Assembly (NCBI RefSeq): GCF_001507435.1
Contig: NZ_LMWH01000243.1
Coordinates: 1 to 64,000 of the forward strand
DNA: 64,000 bases
Source of the DNA: Streptomyces sp. NRRL F-5122
GTDB taxonomy: Bacteria > Actinomycetota > Actinomycetes > Streptomycetales > Streptomycetaceae
Direction of reading: 5' to 3'
Position numbers and translations under genes: made by a program. This document shows positions 16,540 through 25,658 of this stretch, piece by piece. Position 1 is the stretch's first letter. Each line of letters opens with the position of its first letter. The notes beneath the pieces were generated by a model. It saw only the letters and a list, made by a program, of their open reading frames with translations, ran no database searches and was not told the origin of the DNA.

Positions 16540-17805
16540 ATGGAGACCTCACAGTCCAACGGAACCAGCACCTTCCCGAAGATCATCTCCGTCGACGACC
16601 ACACGGTGGAGCCCCCGGACGTCTGGCAGGACCGGCTCCCGCGGAGGTACCGCGACACGGGACCGCGCATCGTCCGGGCGCCCCTGAAGGAGATGTCCTT
16701 CCTGGGCGGCAGGTTCGCCCCCGTCATGGGCGCACCGGGCGACGACGGGCCGGTCGGCGACTGGTGGGTCTACGAGGATCTGCACCGCCCCCTGACCCGC
16801 CTGGACACGGCCGTCGGGTACAGCAGGGACGAGATCAAGCTCGAGGTCATCACATACGAGCAGATGCGGCCCGGCTCGTACGACGTCCCCCGGCGCCTCG
16901 CCGACATGGACGTCAACCACGTCCAGTCCGCCCTCTGCTTCCCGACCTTCCCGCGCTTCTGCGGGCAGACTTTCACCGAGGCGAAGGACCGCGAGCTGGG
17001 ACTGCTCGGGGTGCGCGCCTACAACGACTGGATGGTGGAGGAGTGGTGCGGTCCCGAGGCGCAGGGCCGTCTGATACCCCTCACCCTGGTCCCGCTGTGG
17101 GACGCCGGTCTCGCCGCTGCCGAAGTGCGCCGCAACGCGGAGCGCGGCGTGCGGGCCGTCGCCTTCTCCGAGATCCCGCCGCGTCTCGGGCTGCCGTCCG
17201 TCCACACCGACGAGTGGGACCCCTTCCTCGCCGCCTGCGACGAGACCGGCACCGTCATCGCCATGCACATCGGCTCCAGCAGCAGCATGCCGTCCACCTC
17301 CGCCGACGCCCCGCCGGCCGTCGGCTCCACCATCACCTTCGCCAACTGCTGCTTCTCCATGGTCGACTGGCTGCTGAGCGGCAAGTTCGAGCGCTTTCGG
17401 CATCTCAGGGTGATGTACGCGGAGGGGCAGATCGGGTGGATCCCGTACATCCTCGAGCGCGCCGATGTCGTGTGGGAGGAGAACCGCGCCTGGGGAGGGG
17501 TCGCCGACAAGGTGCACAGGCCGCCCCCCGAACTCTTCGCGGAGCACGTCCACGGCTGCTTCTTCGACGACGCCTTCGGGCTGCGCAACCTCGACGCCAT
17601 CGGTGTCGGGAATGTGCTCTACGAGACCGACTACCCGCACTCCGACTCCACGTGGCCGAAGTCGCGGCAAGTGGGCGAGGCGCAGATGGGCCATCTCGCC
17701 GCGGACGTCGTGGAGCGAGTCGTCCGGGGCAACGCCATCGAGCTGCTCGGGCTGACCGAGGACGGCCTGTGGCCGGGGCAGGCCCCCGCGGCGGCGGGGG
17801 AATGA
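16540..17805 (+). CDS. Amidohydrolase family 2 (metal-dependent hydrolase/decarboxylase)
   Basis: This 421-residue TIM-barrel protein of the Amidohydro_2 type starts with IISVDDHTVEPPDVWQDR, in place of the usual DxDxHxxEP strand. It has RLADMDVNHVQSALCFPTF, and ends the barrel with LYETDYPHSDSTWPKS, the family's metal-binding D-Y-P-H block. Members near CoA-linked catabolic genes hydrolyse or decarboxylate ring-cleavage products; the reaction here is unknown. No SD precedes the ATG, and the promoter palindrome lies only 20 bp upstream, so it is probably leaderless. It is divergent from afsR and shares the operator motif with the CoA and oxidoreductase operons. Confidence 0.87.
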   Translation: METSQSNGTSTFPKIISVDDHTVEPPDVWQDRLPRRYRDTGPRIVRAPLKEMSFLGGRFAPVMGAPGDDGPVGDWWVYEDLHRPLTRLDTAVGYSRDEIKLEVITYEQMRPGSYDVPRRLADMDVNHVQSALCFPTFPRFCGQTFTEAKDRELGLLGVRAYNDWMVEEWCGPEAQGRLIPLTLVPLWDAGLAAAEVRRNAERGVRAVAFSEIPPRLGLPSVHTDEWDPFLAACDETGTVIAMHIGSSSSMPSTSADAPPAVGSTITFANCCFSMVDWLLSGKFERFRHLRVMYAEGQIGWIPYILERADVVWEENRAWGGVADKVHRPPPELFAEHVHGCFFDDAFGLRNLDAIGVGNVLYETDYPHSDSTWPKSRQVGEAQMGHLAADVVERVVRGNAIELLGLTEDGLWPGQAPAAAGE

Positions 17806-17949
17806 GGAGCATCCGCGCAGGGTCCGGGGCGCGCAGATGAACAATCGCGCACCGCGCTGAACGTTCACCGACCGTGGCCGCACCGGGACCGGCCGGTCCT
17901 CAGCATGGGGGCACCCGCATATCCCCGCTCCCCTTGCCGGAGGACCGCC

Positions 17950-18903
17950 GTGCCCCGTCGGAGATCAGTCCTGGCCGCCCTGTCGGCCGCGTTCGTCGGC
18001 GCCACCGTGCTGCTCGGCGCGCCGCCCGCCCAGGCCGCTCCCGGTGACGCCGACCTCGCCTACCGCTGGGCGCCACTGCACCACCAGGACACCTCGTCGT
18101 CCTACTACACCGCCGACTGCCTCGCGCCGGTGAACTACGACGGCGACTGGAGCACCGTCGACGACTGGGAGGACCTGGACGCCAATGCCTCGCGGTTGAC
18201 CGGCACCGTGTACTACTCGGTGGCCGAGACCGAAACGCACTGGTACATCACGTACGCCTTCTTCCATCCCCGGGACTGGAAGGACTACCCGCTGAACCTC
18301 CTGTCGCACGAGAACGACATGGAGGGCCAGGTGGAGGTCGTCCGCAAGGACGGTGGCGAGTACGGGACCCTGCAGGCCGTCGTGACGCTCGCGCACGACA
18401 ACTTCTACTCCTACACCCCGCCGGGCAGCCCCTTCACCGACGGCCGCGAGAACATCGACGGCACGGTGATCATGCAGAACTACGACGGCGCGCAGCACCC
18501 GACCAGCTTCCAGGAGGCGCGCGGCCATGGCGCCTACGCCTGGGACGGCACCGACTTCCCCGGCGGCGACGGCATCGTCTACGCGCCGAGCCGCGGCGCG
18601 GGCTCCGTCCCGAACGGCGGCAACGACCGCGACGCACGCTACGGACTCACCGATCTCACCACCGCCGACAGTCTCTGGGGGCGGCGCAACAACACCGAGA
18701 CCTACGCCAAGTGGGGCGCCTTCCGCGGTGACAACGGTCAGGACAACGCGGCGCACGCCCCGTGGGCCTGGGACGACTCCAACGACGGCAGCGACCTCCA
18801 GGCCGGCGTGATCGCGACGGATCCCGCGTACCTCGTCTCACGCTACTTCGGCAACACGGGCGACCTGAGTCAGACCTATCTGCGCAACCCGTACCGCTCC
18901 TGA
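17950..18903 (+). CDS. Secreted protein of unknown function (NPP1/Vps62-like)
   Basis: This 317-residue protein has an N-terminal signal peptide (PRRRSVLAALSAAFVGATVL, probable cleavage after AQA near residue 33). The GTG at 17950 is favoured over the ATG at 17905 because GGAGG precedes it by about 7 nt. The mature part is rich in W, Y, D and N, with YAFFHPRDWKDYP and HENDMEGQVEVV. The latter resembles the H-x-x-D-x-E core of NPP1/Vps62-type secreted proteins, but this is only a weak motif match and no activity is assigned. It sits between the amidohydrolase and the LLM operon with no operator palindrome of its own. Confidence 0.75.
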   Translation: MPRRRSVLAALSAAFVGATVLLGAPPAQAAPGDADLAYRWAPLHHQDTSSSYYTADCLAPVNYDGDWSTVDDWEDLDANASRLTGTVYYSVAETETHWYITYAFFHPRDWKDYPLNLLSHENDMEGQVEVVRKDGGEYGTLQAVVTLAHDNFYSYTPPGSPFTDGRENIDGTVIMQNYDGAQHPTSFQEARGHGAYAWDGTDFPGGDGIVYAPSRGAGSVPNGGNDRDARYGLTDLTTADSLWGRRNNTETYAKWGAFRGDNGQDNAAHAPWAWDDSNDGSDLQAGVIATDPAYLVSRYFGNTGDLSQTYLRNPYRS

Positions 18904-18939
18904 ACGTGGCCGCCCGGAACGCGGGCGGCACCCCCTTGT

Positions 18940-18954
18940 CTGACGGGCCGTCAG
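18940..18954. promoter_or_regulatory. Catabolic-regulon palindrome, LLM operon, distal
   Basis: CTGACGGGCCGTCAG is a perfect inverted repeat followed by TTATCAC. It lies 57 bp upstream of the LLM oxidoreductase start. Confidence 0.75.
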
Positions 18955-18981
18955 TTATCACTATGGACTGGCTCGGTCAAA

Positions 18982-18996
18982 CTGTCGGTCCGTCAG
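18982..18996. promoter_or_regulatory. Catabolic-regulon palindrome, LLM operon, proximal
   Basis: CTGTCGGTCCGTCAG is a second, slightly imperfect copy 27 bp downstream of the first, just before the SD of the LLM gene. Confidence 0.6.
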
Positions 18997-19011
18997 CGAG
19001 GTGGATGGCTT

Positions 19012-19953
19012 ATGCAGGTGCGGCCGGACGGGCAACTGGTATACGGGATGCAGCTCCCGATCCAGTCCCAGAGCACGCTCTACGCCGAGGCCTGGGAGGC
19101 GGGTGCGGGTCCCGAGGACCTCGTCGCCGTCGCCCGGGCCGCGGAGGACGCCGGGTTCGCCTATGTGGCGAGCTGCGACCATGTCGCCGTCCCGCGCCGC
19201 CTCGCCCCCGCGATGAGCACGGTCTGGTACGACCCGGTCGCCACCCTCGCCCACCTCGCGGCCGTCACCGAGCGCCTGCGCCTGCTGAGCCATGTGGCGA
19301 TCGTCGGACTGCGGCATCCGCTCGTGACCGCCAAGCAGTACGCGACCCTCGACCACCTCTCGGGCGGACGGCTGGTGCTCGGTGTGGGGGCCGGACATGT
19401 GCCGGAGGAGTTCGAGGCGCTCGGAGTGGACTTCGGCCGGCGCGGTGCCCTGCTCGACGAGGTGATCGACGCGCTGAGGGCGGCGCTGGGTCCGCAGGAG
19501 TACCCGGAGCACCACGGGAAGGCGTACGACTTCGCGGATCTCGGGCAGCGGCCCCGGCCGGTCCAGACAGGTGTCCCGCTGTGGGTCGGCGGTTCCTCGC
19601 CCGCCGCCGTGCGCCGGGCCGCGCTCAAGGGCGACGGCTGGCTCCCGCAGGGCGATCCCCGGGACCGGCTGCCCGCGCAGATCGACCGTCTGCACCGGAT
19701 CCGGGCGGAGGCCGGAGTCGAGGGGCCCTTCACCGTGGGAGCCATCACCGAGCCGCTGTACGTGGGTGGGCCGGGGTGGGACGTGGGCCGGCGCACGCTC
19801 GCCGGACCGCCCGGGGTCCTTGCCGAGTCGCTGCGCGCGTACGGCGCCATGGGCGTGCACCAGATCCAGGTGCGGTTCCGCAGCCGCAGCCGCGCAGAAC
19901 TCACCGACCAGATCGCGGCGTTCGGGGCCGAGGTCGCCCCCGATCTTCACTGA
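19012..19953 (+). CDS. LLM-class (F420-dependent type) oxidoreductase
   Basis: This 313-residue luciferase-like TIM-barrel protein carries EDLVAVARAAEDAGFAYVASCDHVAVPR, the ATLDHLSGGRLVLGVGAG block that binds the cofactor phosphate, and the closing VPLWVGGSSPAAVRRAA segment. The short length and the SGGRxxLGVGAGH motif fit the F420-dependent branch rather than the two-subunit flavin branch. It would oxidise or reduce a pathway intermediate. GAGGTGG lies about 8 nt before the ATG. It is followed after 9 bp by the SDR gene and preceded by two operator palindromes. Confidence 0.87.
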   Translation: MQVRPDGQLVYGMQLPIQSQSTLYAEAWEAGAGPEDLVAVARAAEDAGFAYVASCDHVAVPRRLAPAMSTVWYDPVATLAHLAAVTERLRLLSHVAIVGLRHPLVTAKQYATLDHLSGGRLVLGVGAGHVPEEFEALGVDFGRRGALLDEVIDALRAALGPQEYPEHHGKAYDFADLGQRPRPVQTGVPLWVGGSSPAAVRRAALKGDGWLPQGDPRDRLPAQIDRLHRIRAEAGVEGPFTVGAITEPLYVGGPGWDVGRRTLAGPPGVLAESLRAYGAMGVHQIQVRFRSRSRAELTDQIAAFGAEVAPDLH

Positions 19954-19962
19954 GGAGACCCC

Positions 19963-20740
19963 ATGGGCAAGCTGGACGGACGCGTCGTCATCGTCACCGG
20001 TGCGGCGCGCGGACAGGGCGAGCAGGAGGCGCGGCTGTTCACCGAGGAGGGCGCACGGGTCGTCCTCGCGGACGTGCTCGACGACCGGGGGGAGGAACTC
20101 GCGAAGGAGCTGGGGCAGTCGTACGTCCACCTCGACGTGGCGCGCGAGACGGACTGGGCCGCCGCCGTGGCCGCCGCGAAGGACGCGCGCGGCCGCATCG
20201 ACGGGCTGGTCAACAACGCCGGGATCCTGCGCTTCAACGCCCTGGTCGACACGCCCCTGGACGAGTTCATGAACGTCGTCCAGGTCAACCAGGTCGGCTG
20301 TTTCCTCGGCATCCGGGCCGTGGCGCCCGAGATCGCGGCCGCCGGAGGCGGCACCGTCGTCAACACCGCCTCGTACACGGCGGTGACCGGTATGGCGGCC
20401 GTGGGCACCTACGCGGCGACCAAGCACGCCCCTCCTCGGTCTCACCCGGGTCGCAGCGATCGAGCTGGCGCCACGGCGGATCCGCGTCAACGCGATGTGT
20501 CCGGGCGCGATCGACACCCCGATGTCCAATCCCGCCCTGCTCGATCCCGAGGCGGACGCAAAGGAGATGTCCGGGGCGCTCGACGAGCTCTACCGCAGGC
20601 TCGTGCCGCTCGGCCGGATCGGCAGGCCGGAGGAGGTCGCGCGGCTCGCCCTCTTTCTGACCTGTGACGACTCCTCCTACATCACGGGACAGCCGTTCGT
20701 GATCGACGGCGGATGGTTGGCCGGCGTCTCCGTTATCTGA
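19963..20740 (+). pseudogene. SDR oxidoreductase with +1 frameshift
   Basis: A classical short-chain dehydrogenase close to 3-alpha/20-beta-hydroxysteroid or glucose dehydrogenases: TGAARGQGEQEARLF nucleotide loop, NNAG, catalytic S-YAATK. The frame from 19963 breaks after YAATKHA and continues in another frame as LLGLTRVAAIELAPRRIRVN through VNAMCPGAIDTP to a stop at 20738-20740. The cause is one extra C in the CCCC run at 20429-20432; removing it restores a complete protein of about 258 residues. The otherwise perfect coding potential means a recent mutation or a sequencing error. The ATG follows GAGGAG and couples to the LLM gene. Confidence 0.85.
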
Positions 20741-20751
20741 CGGCCTGTCAG
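20737..20751. promoter_or_regulatory. Catabolic-regulon palindrome overlapping the SDR stop codon
   Basis: CTGACGGCCTGTCAG contains the TGA of the SDR gene and is followed by CTATTGACGG, a possible -35 of the next operon. Confidence 0.7.
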
Positions 20752-20800
20752 CTATTGACGGTGCATCCCGGCGGTGCCACAGTCGGCGACGGAAAAGAAC

Positions 20801-20815
20801 CTGACGATGCGTCAG
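20801..20815. promoter_or_regulatory. Catabolic-regulon palindrome before the second LLM gene
   Basis: CTGACGATGCGTCAG, extended by one more pair (C and G), lies 27 bp upstream of the TTG start at 20843. Confidence 0.7.
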
Positions 20816-20842
20816 GTCATGACTCGGGGACGGTGAACCTCC

Positions 20843-21961
20843 TTGGAATTCGGGCTCTTTGTACAGGGATACGTGGGCAAGCGGGCCGAGACCGATCCGC
20901 TCGCGGAGCACAAGGCGCTGATGGAGGAGACCGAGTACGTCATCCAGGCGGACAAGTCCGGCTTCAAGTACGCCTGGGCGTCGGAACACCACTTCCTGGA
21001 GGAGTACTCCCACCTCTCCGCCAACGACGTCTTCCTCGGCTACCTCGCCCACGCGACCGAGCGGATCCATCTCGGCTCCGGGATCTTCAATCCGCTGGCC
21101 CAGGTCAACCACCCGGTGAAGGTCGCCGAGAAGGTGGCCATGCTCGACCACCTCTCGGGCAACCGGTTCGAGTTCGGCAGCGGACGCGGCGCGGGCTCCC
21201 ACGAGATCCTCGGCTTCCTCCCCGGGATCACCGACATGAACCACACCAAGGAGATCTGGGAGGAGACCATCGCCGAGTTCCCCAAGATGTGGCTCCAGGA
21301 CGAGTACCCCGGCTTCCGGGGCAAGCACTGGCAGCTGCCTCCGCGCAAGGTCCTCCCCAAGCCGTACGGGAAGTCGCACCCCGCGATGTGGTACGCGGCC
21401 GGATCGCCGCCCTCGTACGCCATGGCCGCCAGGAAGGGCCTCGGAGTGCTCGGCTTCAGCATTCAGAAGGTCTCCGACATGGAGTGGGTGCTCGAGCAGT
21501 ACAAGACGGCGATCGTCGACGCGGAACCCGTCGGGGACTTCGTCAACGACAACGTGATGGTGACGACCACCGCCATCTGCGCACCCACCCACGAGGAGGC
21601 GATCCGGGTCGCGATGAACGGCGGACTGCACTACCTGCCGTCCCTCGTCTTCCGCTACCACGACACCTTCCCGCGCCCCGAGGGCTTCCACGTCTGGCCC
21701 GAGACGCTTCCCCAGTACACCGAGGAATTCCTCGAACTCCTCATCGAGGAGGAGCTGCTCGTCTGCGGCGATCCCGACGAGGTGCTCACCCAGTGCAAGA
21801 GGTGGGAGCAGGCGGGCGCCGACCAGCTCAGCTTCGGACTGCCCGTCGGGGTCCCGAAGGAGGAGACGCTTCAGACGATCCGGCTGATCGGCGAGCACGT
21901 GATTCCGAAGATCGACACGGACCCGGTGCATCGCACGACCCGGTTCCGTCAGGCCGCCTGA
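20843..21961 (+). CDS. LLM-class flavin-dependent oxidoreductase (monooxygenase type)
   Basis: This 372-residue luciferase-like protein begins EFGLFVQGYVGKR and has YAWASEHHFLEEYSHLS, AMLDHLSGNRFEFGSGRGAG and a long C-terminal half with GDPDEVLTQCKRWEQAGADQ, as in flavin-dependent luciferase-type monooxygenases. The start is a TTG; no in-frame ATG or GTG precedes the conserved N-terminus, and the SD is weak (GGTGAA). It heads an operon with the D-aminoacylase-like gene (12 bp spacing) and an aldehyde dehydrogenase, under two operator palindromes. It may open the substrate by oxygenation; that is inference. Confidence 0.88.
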   Translation: MEFGLFVQGYVGKRAETDPLAEHKALMEETEYVIQADKSGFKYAWASEHHFLEEYSHLSANDVFLGYLAHATERIHLGSGIFNPLAQVNHPVKVAEKVAMLDHLSGNRFEFGSGRGAGSHEILGFLPGITDMNHTKEIWEETIAEFPKMWLQDEYPGFRGKHWQLPPRKVLPKPYGKSHPAMWYAAGSPPSYAMAARKGLGVLGFSIQKVSDMEWVLEQYKTAIVDAEPVGDFVNDNVMVTTTAICAPTHEEAIRVAMNGGLHYLPSLVFRYHDTFPRPEGFHVWPETLPQYTEEFLELLIEEELLVCGDPDEVLTQCKRWEQAGADQLSFGLPVGVPKEETLQTIRLIGEHVIPKIDTDPVHRTTRFRQAA

Positions 21962-21973
21962 GGGGGTGCCCGC

Positions 21974-23705
21974 ATGCTCGACCACGTCATCAGGGGCGCT
22001 ACCGTCGTGGACGGCACGGGAGCGCCCGGATTCACCGCGGACGTGGGGATACGGGACGGCCGCATCGCCGCCGTCGGCACGGTGACCGGGGAGTCGCGCA
22101 CGTCCGAGGACGCGACCGGCCTCGTCCTCGCCCCCGGCTTCGTCGACCCGCACACCCACTACGACGCCCAGCTGTTCTGGGACCCGTACGCGACTCCCTC
22201 GCTGAACCACGGAGTGACCACCGTCGCGGCCGGCAACTGCGGCTTCACCCTCGCCCCGCTGAATCCCGCGCGCCCGGGGGACGCCGACTACACCCGCAGG
22301 ATGATGTCCAAGGTGGAGGGCATGTCGCTGATCGCCCTGGAGGACGGGGCACCCTGGAACTGGCACGCCTTCGGGGAGTATCTGGACGCACTCGCAGGGC
22401 GGATCGCCGTCAACGCGGGCTTCATGGTGGGGCACTGCGCGCTGCGGCGGTACGTGATGGGACCGGACGCGGTCGGCGGACAGCCGTCCGGGGAGCAGCT
22501 GACCGCCATGCTCCGGCTCTTCCACGAGGCCATGGACGCGGGTGCCCGGGGGTCTGTCCACCACGCAGTCGTCCACCCACTCCGACGGCGACGGCCGGCC
22601 GGTCGCCTCCCGGCACGCCCGGCCGGCGGAGCTGCTGGCCCTCGCCAAGGCGGTGGGCGAGCACGAGGGCACACAGATCGAGGCCATCGTCGCGGGCTGC
22701 CTCGACCAGTTCAGCGACGCCGAGATCGACCTGCTCGTGGAGATGAGCGCGACCGCCGGACGGCCCCTGAACTGGAACGTCCTCACGATCGACGCGTCCG
22801 TCCCGGAGCACGTGCCGCGCCAGCTGACGGCGAGCGAGCGGGCCCGCAAGGCGGGCGGCCGGGTGGTGGCCCTCACCATGCCGATCCTCACTCCGATGAA
22901 CATGTCCCTCGGCACGTTCTGCGCGCTCAACCTGATCCCCGGGTGGGGCCCGGTCCTCGGTCTGCCCGTGCCGGAACGGATCGAGAAGCTGCGCGACCCG
23001 GACGTCCGCGCCGAGATGCTGCGCCGCGCCCGATCCAAGGAGGCGGGCGTCTTCCGGCGGCTCGCGAACTTCGGGCGGTACGTGATCGGGGACACCTACA
23101 GCCCCGGCAACGAGGGTCTGACCGGGCGGGTCGTGAACGACGTCGCCGCCGAACGCGGACAGGACCCCTTCGAGTGCCTCGTCGAGATCTGCGCGAGCGA
23201 CGGACTGCGGACCGTTCTGTGGCCCATGCCGACGGACAACGACCCCGACTCCTGGGCGCTGCGGGCCGAGACCTGGCGGCACGAGGACGTCCTGCTCGGG
23301 GGCTCGGACGCGGGCGCCCATCTGGACCGTATGTGCGGCGCCCCGTACACGACCCGGTTCCTCGGGGACTGTCTGCGCGGCCGGAAGCTGGTGCCGCTGG
23401 AGCAGGCCGTGAAGATGCTGACGGACGACCCGGCGCAGCTGTTCGGGCTGCGGGAGCGGGGCCGGGTGCGGGAGGGCTTCCATGCCGACCTGGTCCTTCT
23501 CGACCCGGAGTGCGTCGACGCCGGTCAGGCCACCCTGGTGCACGACCTGCCGGGAGACGGTCCACGGCTCGACTCCAAGGCGATCGGGATACGGGCGGTC
23601 TGGGTCAACGGCGTGGTGGCGATCCGGGACGACGAGGTGACCGGGGCCGTGCCCGGCACGGTGCTGCGCTCCGGGCGGGACACCAGGACGGTGAGCACGA
23701 CGTGA
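21974..23705 (+). pseudogene. N-acyl-D-amino-acid deacylase-like amidohydrolase, frameshifted
   Basis: An amidohydrolase-superfamily enzyme of about 576 residues when restored: metal motif DPHTHYDAQLFWDP near residue 60, GHCALR, a D-aminoacylase-like middle part, and the late aspartate in GGSDAGAHLDRM. The frame from 21974 reads correctly to AMDAGARG, then shifts; the rest (LSTTQSSTHSDGDG onward to a TGA at 23703-23705) is in another frame. One extra G in the GGGGG run at 22548-22552 explains it. Its stop overlaps the ALDH start (GTGA), so in the intact gene translation would be coupled. Either a young pseudogene or a sequencing error. Confidence 0.85.
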
Positions 23706-25153
23706 CGCGGCGGCAGCGGCTGTTCGTCGGCGGTGCCTGGGTGGAGCCCGACGACGGCCACTACGAGGTCGTCGACCCGGCCACCGAGCGGACCGTCGGA
23801 TGGGCGCCGGAGGCCTCCCGGAAGCAGGTGCACGCGGCGGCCGCGGCGGCCCGTGAGGCCTTTGGGCCGTGGTCGCGGAAGTCCCCGGAGGAGCGGGCGG
23901 CCGTCCTCGCCCGTGCGGCGGACGTGATGCAGCGCAACCTCGTGCCGTACGCCGACCTGGCGCGGGCGGAGAGCGGTGCCACGACCGGTACGGCGCGCGG
24001 GATGCAGGTCGGGGTGGCGGTGGCCCGGTTCCGCCGGTACGCACGGGTGGAACCGGCGGAGCAGCCGCTGCCTCCGCAGATCAACGAGGCGGGGCCGTTC
24101 GGCGGGGCCGCCGTCCTCGGCGCGCTCGCGGTGCGCCAGCCGGTCGGTGTGGTCACCTGCATCACCTCGTACAACAACCCCTGGGCCAACCCGGCGGGCA
24201 AGATCGCGCCCGCGCTGGCCATGGGCAACACGGTGGTGGTGAAGCCGGCGTCGCAGGACCCGCTGTCGGTGTACCGCATGGCCGAGGCCCTCCAGGAGGC
24301 GGGCGCGCCGCCCGGCGTGGTGAACGTGGTCGGCGGCTCGCGCCCGGAGGCCGGCGAGGCGGCCGTGGACTGTCCCGACGTCGACATGGTGAGCTTCACC
24401 GGTTCCACGGCCGTCGGGCAGCGCATCGCCGAGGTCTGCGGCCGTTCCATGAAACGGCAGTTGATGGAGCTGGGCGGCAAGGGCGCCGCGCTCGTCTTCG
24501 ACGACGCGGACCTGGACGCGGCGGTGGCGGGGATCGGGACGACGTTCTCCTTCTACAGCGGCCAGATCTGTACGGCGCCCACCCGGGTGATCGCACAGCG
24601 GGGTGTGTACGACCGCCTGGTGTCCCGACTGTCCGGGTACGCCCGCCACCTGACGGTCGGGGATCCGCGCGAGAGGGCCACGGTGGTGGGTCCGGTGATC
24701 TCGTCGGCGCACCGGGACCGGGTGGAGTCGTATGTCGAACTGGGCCGCAAGGAGGGCGCGCGGCTGGTCGCGGGGGGCGAACGGCCGCCCTGCGAGCGCG
24801 GCTTCTACGTCGCTCCGACGCTTCTCGCGGACTGCACCCCCGATATGCGGGTGGTCCGCGAGGAGATCTTCGGACCCGTGGTCGTGGTCGTCCCCTTCGA
24901 CGACGAGGAGGAGGGGGTGGCACTGGCCAACGACAGCGACTACGGCCTGATCGACTACGTCTGGTCCGGGGATGTGGCCCGTGCCTTCCGCGTGGCCCGG
25001 CGTCTGCGGGCGGGCGGAGTCGGCGTGAACACCGTCGGCCGCAACATGGAGGCGCCGTTCGGCGGTTTCAAGAGGAGCGGCGTCGGCCGTGACGTCGGCT
25101 CCTACGCCCTGCACGCCTACAGCGAGTTGCAGGCGATCGTCTGGCCGGGCTGA
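23702..25153 (+). CDS. Aldehyde dehydrogenase family protein
   Basis: This 483-residue NAD(P)-dependent aldehyde dehydrogenase has the general-base motif LMELGGKGAALVFDDADLD, the nucleophile in FYSGQICTAPTRV, and the C-terminal EEIFGPVVVVVPFDDEEE and NMEAPFGGFKRSGVGRD blocks. The GTG at 23702 overlaps the TGA of the deacylase-like gene; although the upstream reading frame runs through by virtue of the frameshift, the GTGA junction and the normal N-terminus support this start. It probably oxidises an aldehyde produced by the preceding oxygenase and hydrolase. Confidence 0.92.
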   Translation: MTRRQRLFVGGAWVEPDDGHYEVVDPATERTVGWAPEASRKQVHAAAAAAREAFGPWSRKSPEERAAVLARAADVMQRNLVPYADLARAESGATTGTARGMQVGVAVARFRRYARVEPAEQPLPPQINEAGPFGGAAVLGALAVRQPVGVVTCITSYNNPWANPAGKIAPALAMGNTVVVKPASQDPLSVYRMAEALQEAGAPPGVVNVVGGSRPEAGEAAVDCPDVDMVSFTGSTAVGQRIAEVCGRSMKRQLMELGGKGAALVFDDADLDAAVAGIGTTFSFYSGQICTAPTRVIAQRGVYDRLVSRLSGYARHLTVGDPRERATVVGPVISSAHRDRVESYVELGRKEGARLVAGGERPPCERGFYVAPTLLADCTPDMRVVREEIFGPVVVVVPFDDEEEGVALANDSDYGLIDYVWSGDVARAFRVARRLRAGGVGVNTVGRNMEAPFGGFKRSGVGRDVGSYALHAYSELQAIVWPG

Positions 25154-25160
25154 GCGGCCC

Positions 25161-25556
25161 TCAGTCGTCCAGGTCCACCCGCACGGTGAGCAGTCCGGTC
25201 CCGAACGCCCGCACCGCCGCGCTGTTCAGAGGGGGCAGCGCCTTCAGCCGGACCAGGGGGTCGTCGTCGGGGAGCACATGGGCGGTGCCCGGGTGCCAGC
25301 GTCCGCCGATGCGGACACGCACCCGGGGATCTGCGCGGAGGTTGCGGATGTACTGGGACCGCTCGCCGTGCTCGGAGACCAGCCAGAAGGAGTCGCCGAT
25401 GCGGCGCCCGCCCAGGGGGGTCCGGCGCGGCAGACCCGAGACACGTCCCGTGGTCTCCAGGAGCGTCTGCAGCGGCATGCGGCGCTGCACCGGATTGACG
25501 ACGTGCCGCTGGAGTGCCGTGATCGCGCGGTACTTGAGGTCGGTGAAGCCCGGCAT
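25161..25556 (-). CDS. DDN-family deazaflavin-dependent oxidoreductase
   Basis: This 131-residue protein of the nitroreductase/DDN split-barrel family has LLETTGRVSGLPRRTPLGG for cofactor binding, SFWLVSEHGERSQYIRNLRADPRVRVRIGGRW, and a short C-terminal helix. The ATG at 25556 with AGGGGGA upstream gives the usual N-terminus. It is convergent with the aldehyde dehydrogenase (7 bp apart). F420 is the expected cofactor by family. It is a paralogue of the protein at 841-1314. Confidence 0.85.
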   Translation of the reverse strand: MPGFTDLKYRAITALQRHVVNPVQRRMPLQTLLETTGRVSGLPRRTPLGGRRIGDSFWLVSEHGERSQYIRNLRADPRVRVRIGGRWHPGTAHVLPDDDPLVRLKALPPLNSAAVRAFGTGLLTVRVDLDD

Positions 25557-25658
25557 GGTCCCGTGTCCCCCTGACGACGTGAAGGGCGAGCCGCTCCACG
25601 CAGTCTCGCAGACCTCTTGCGGGGGCGCGCGGTAACCGGCCACGCGCCCCCGGTGGGC

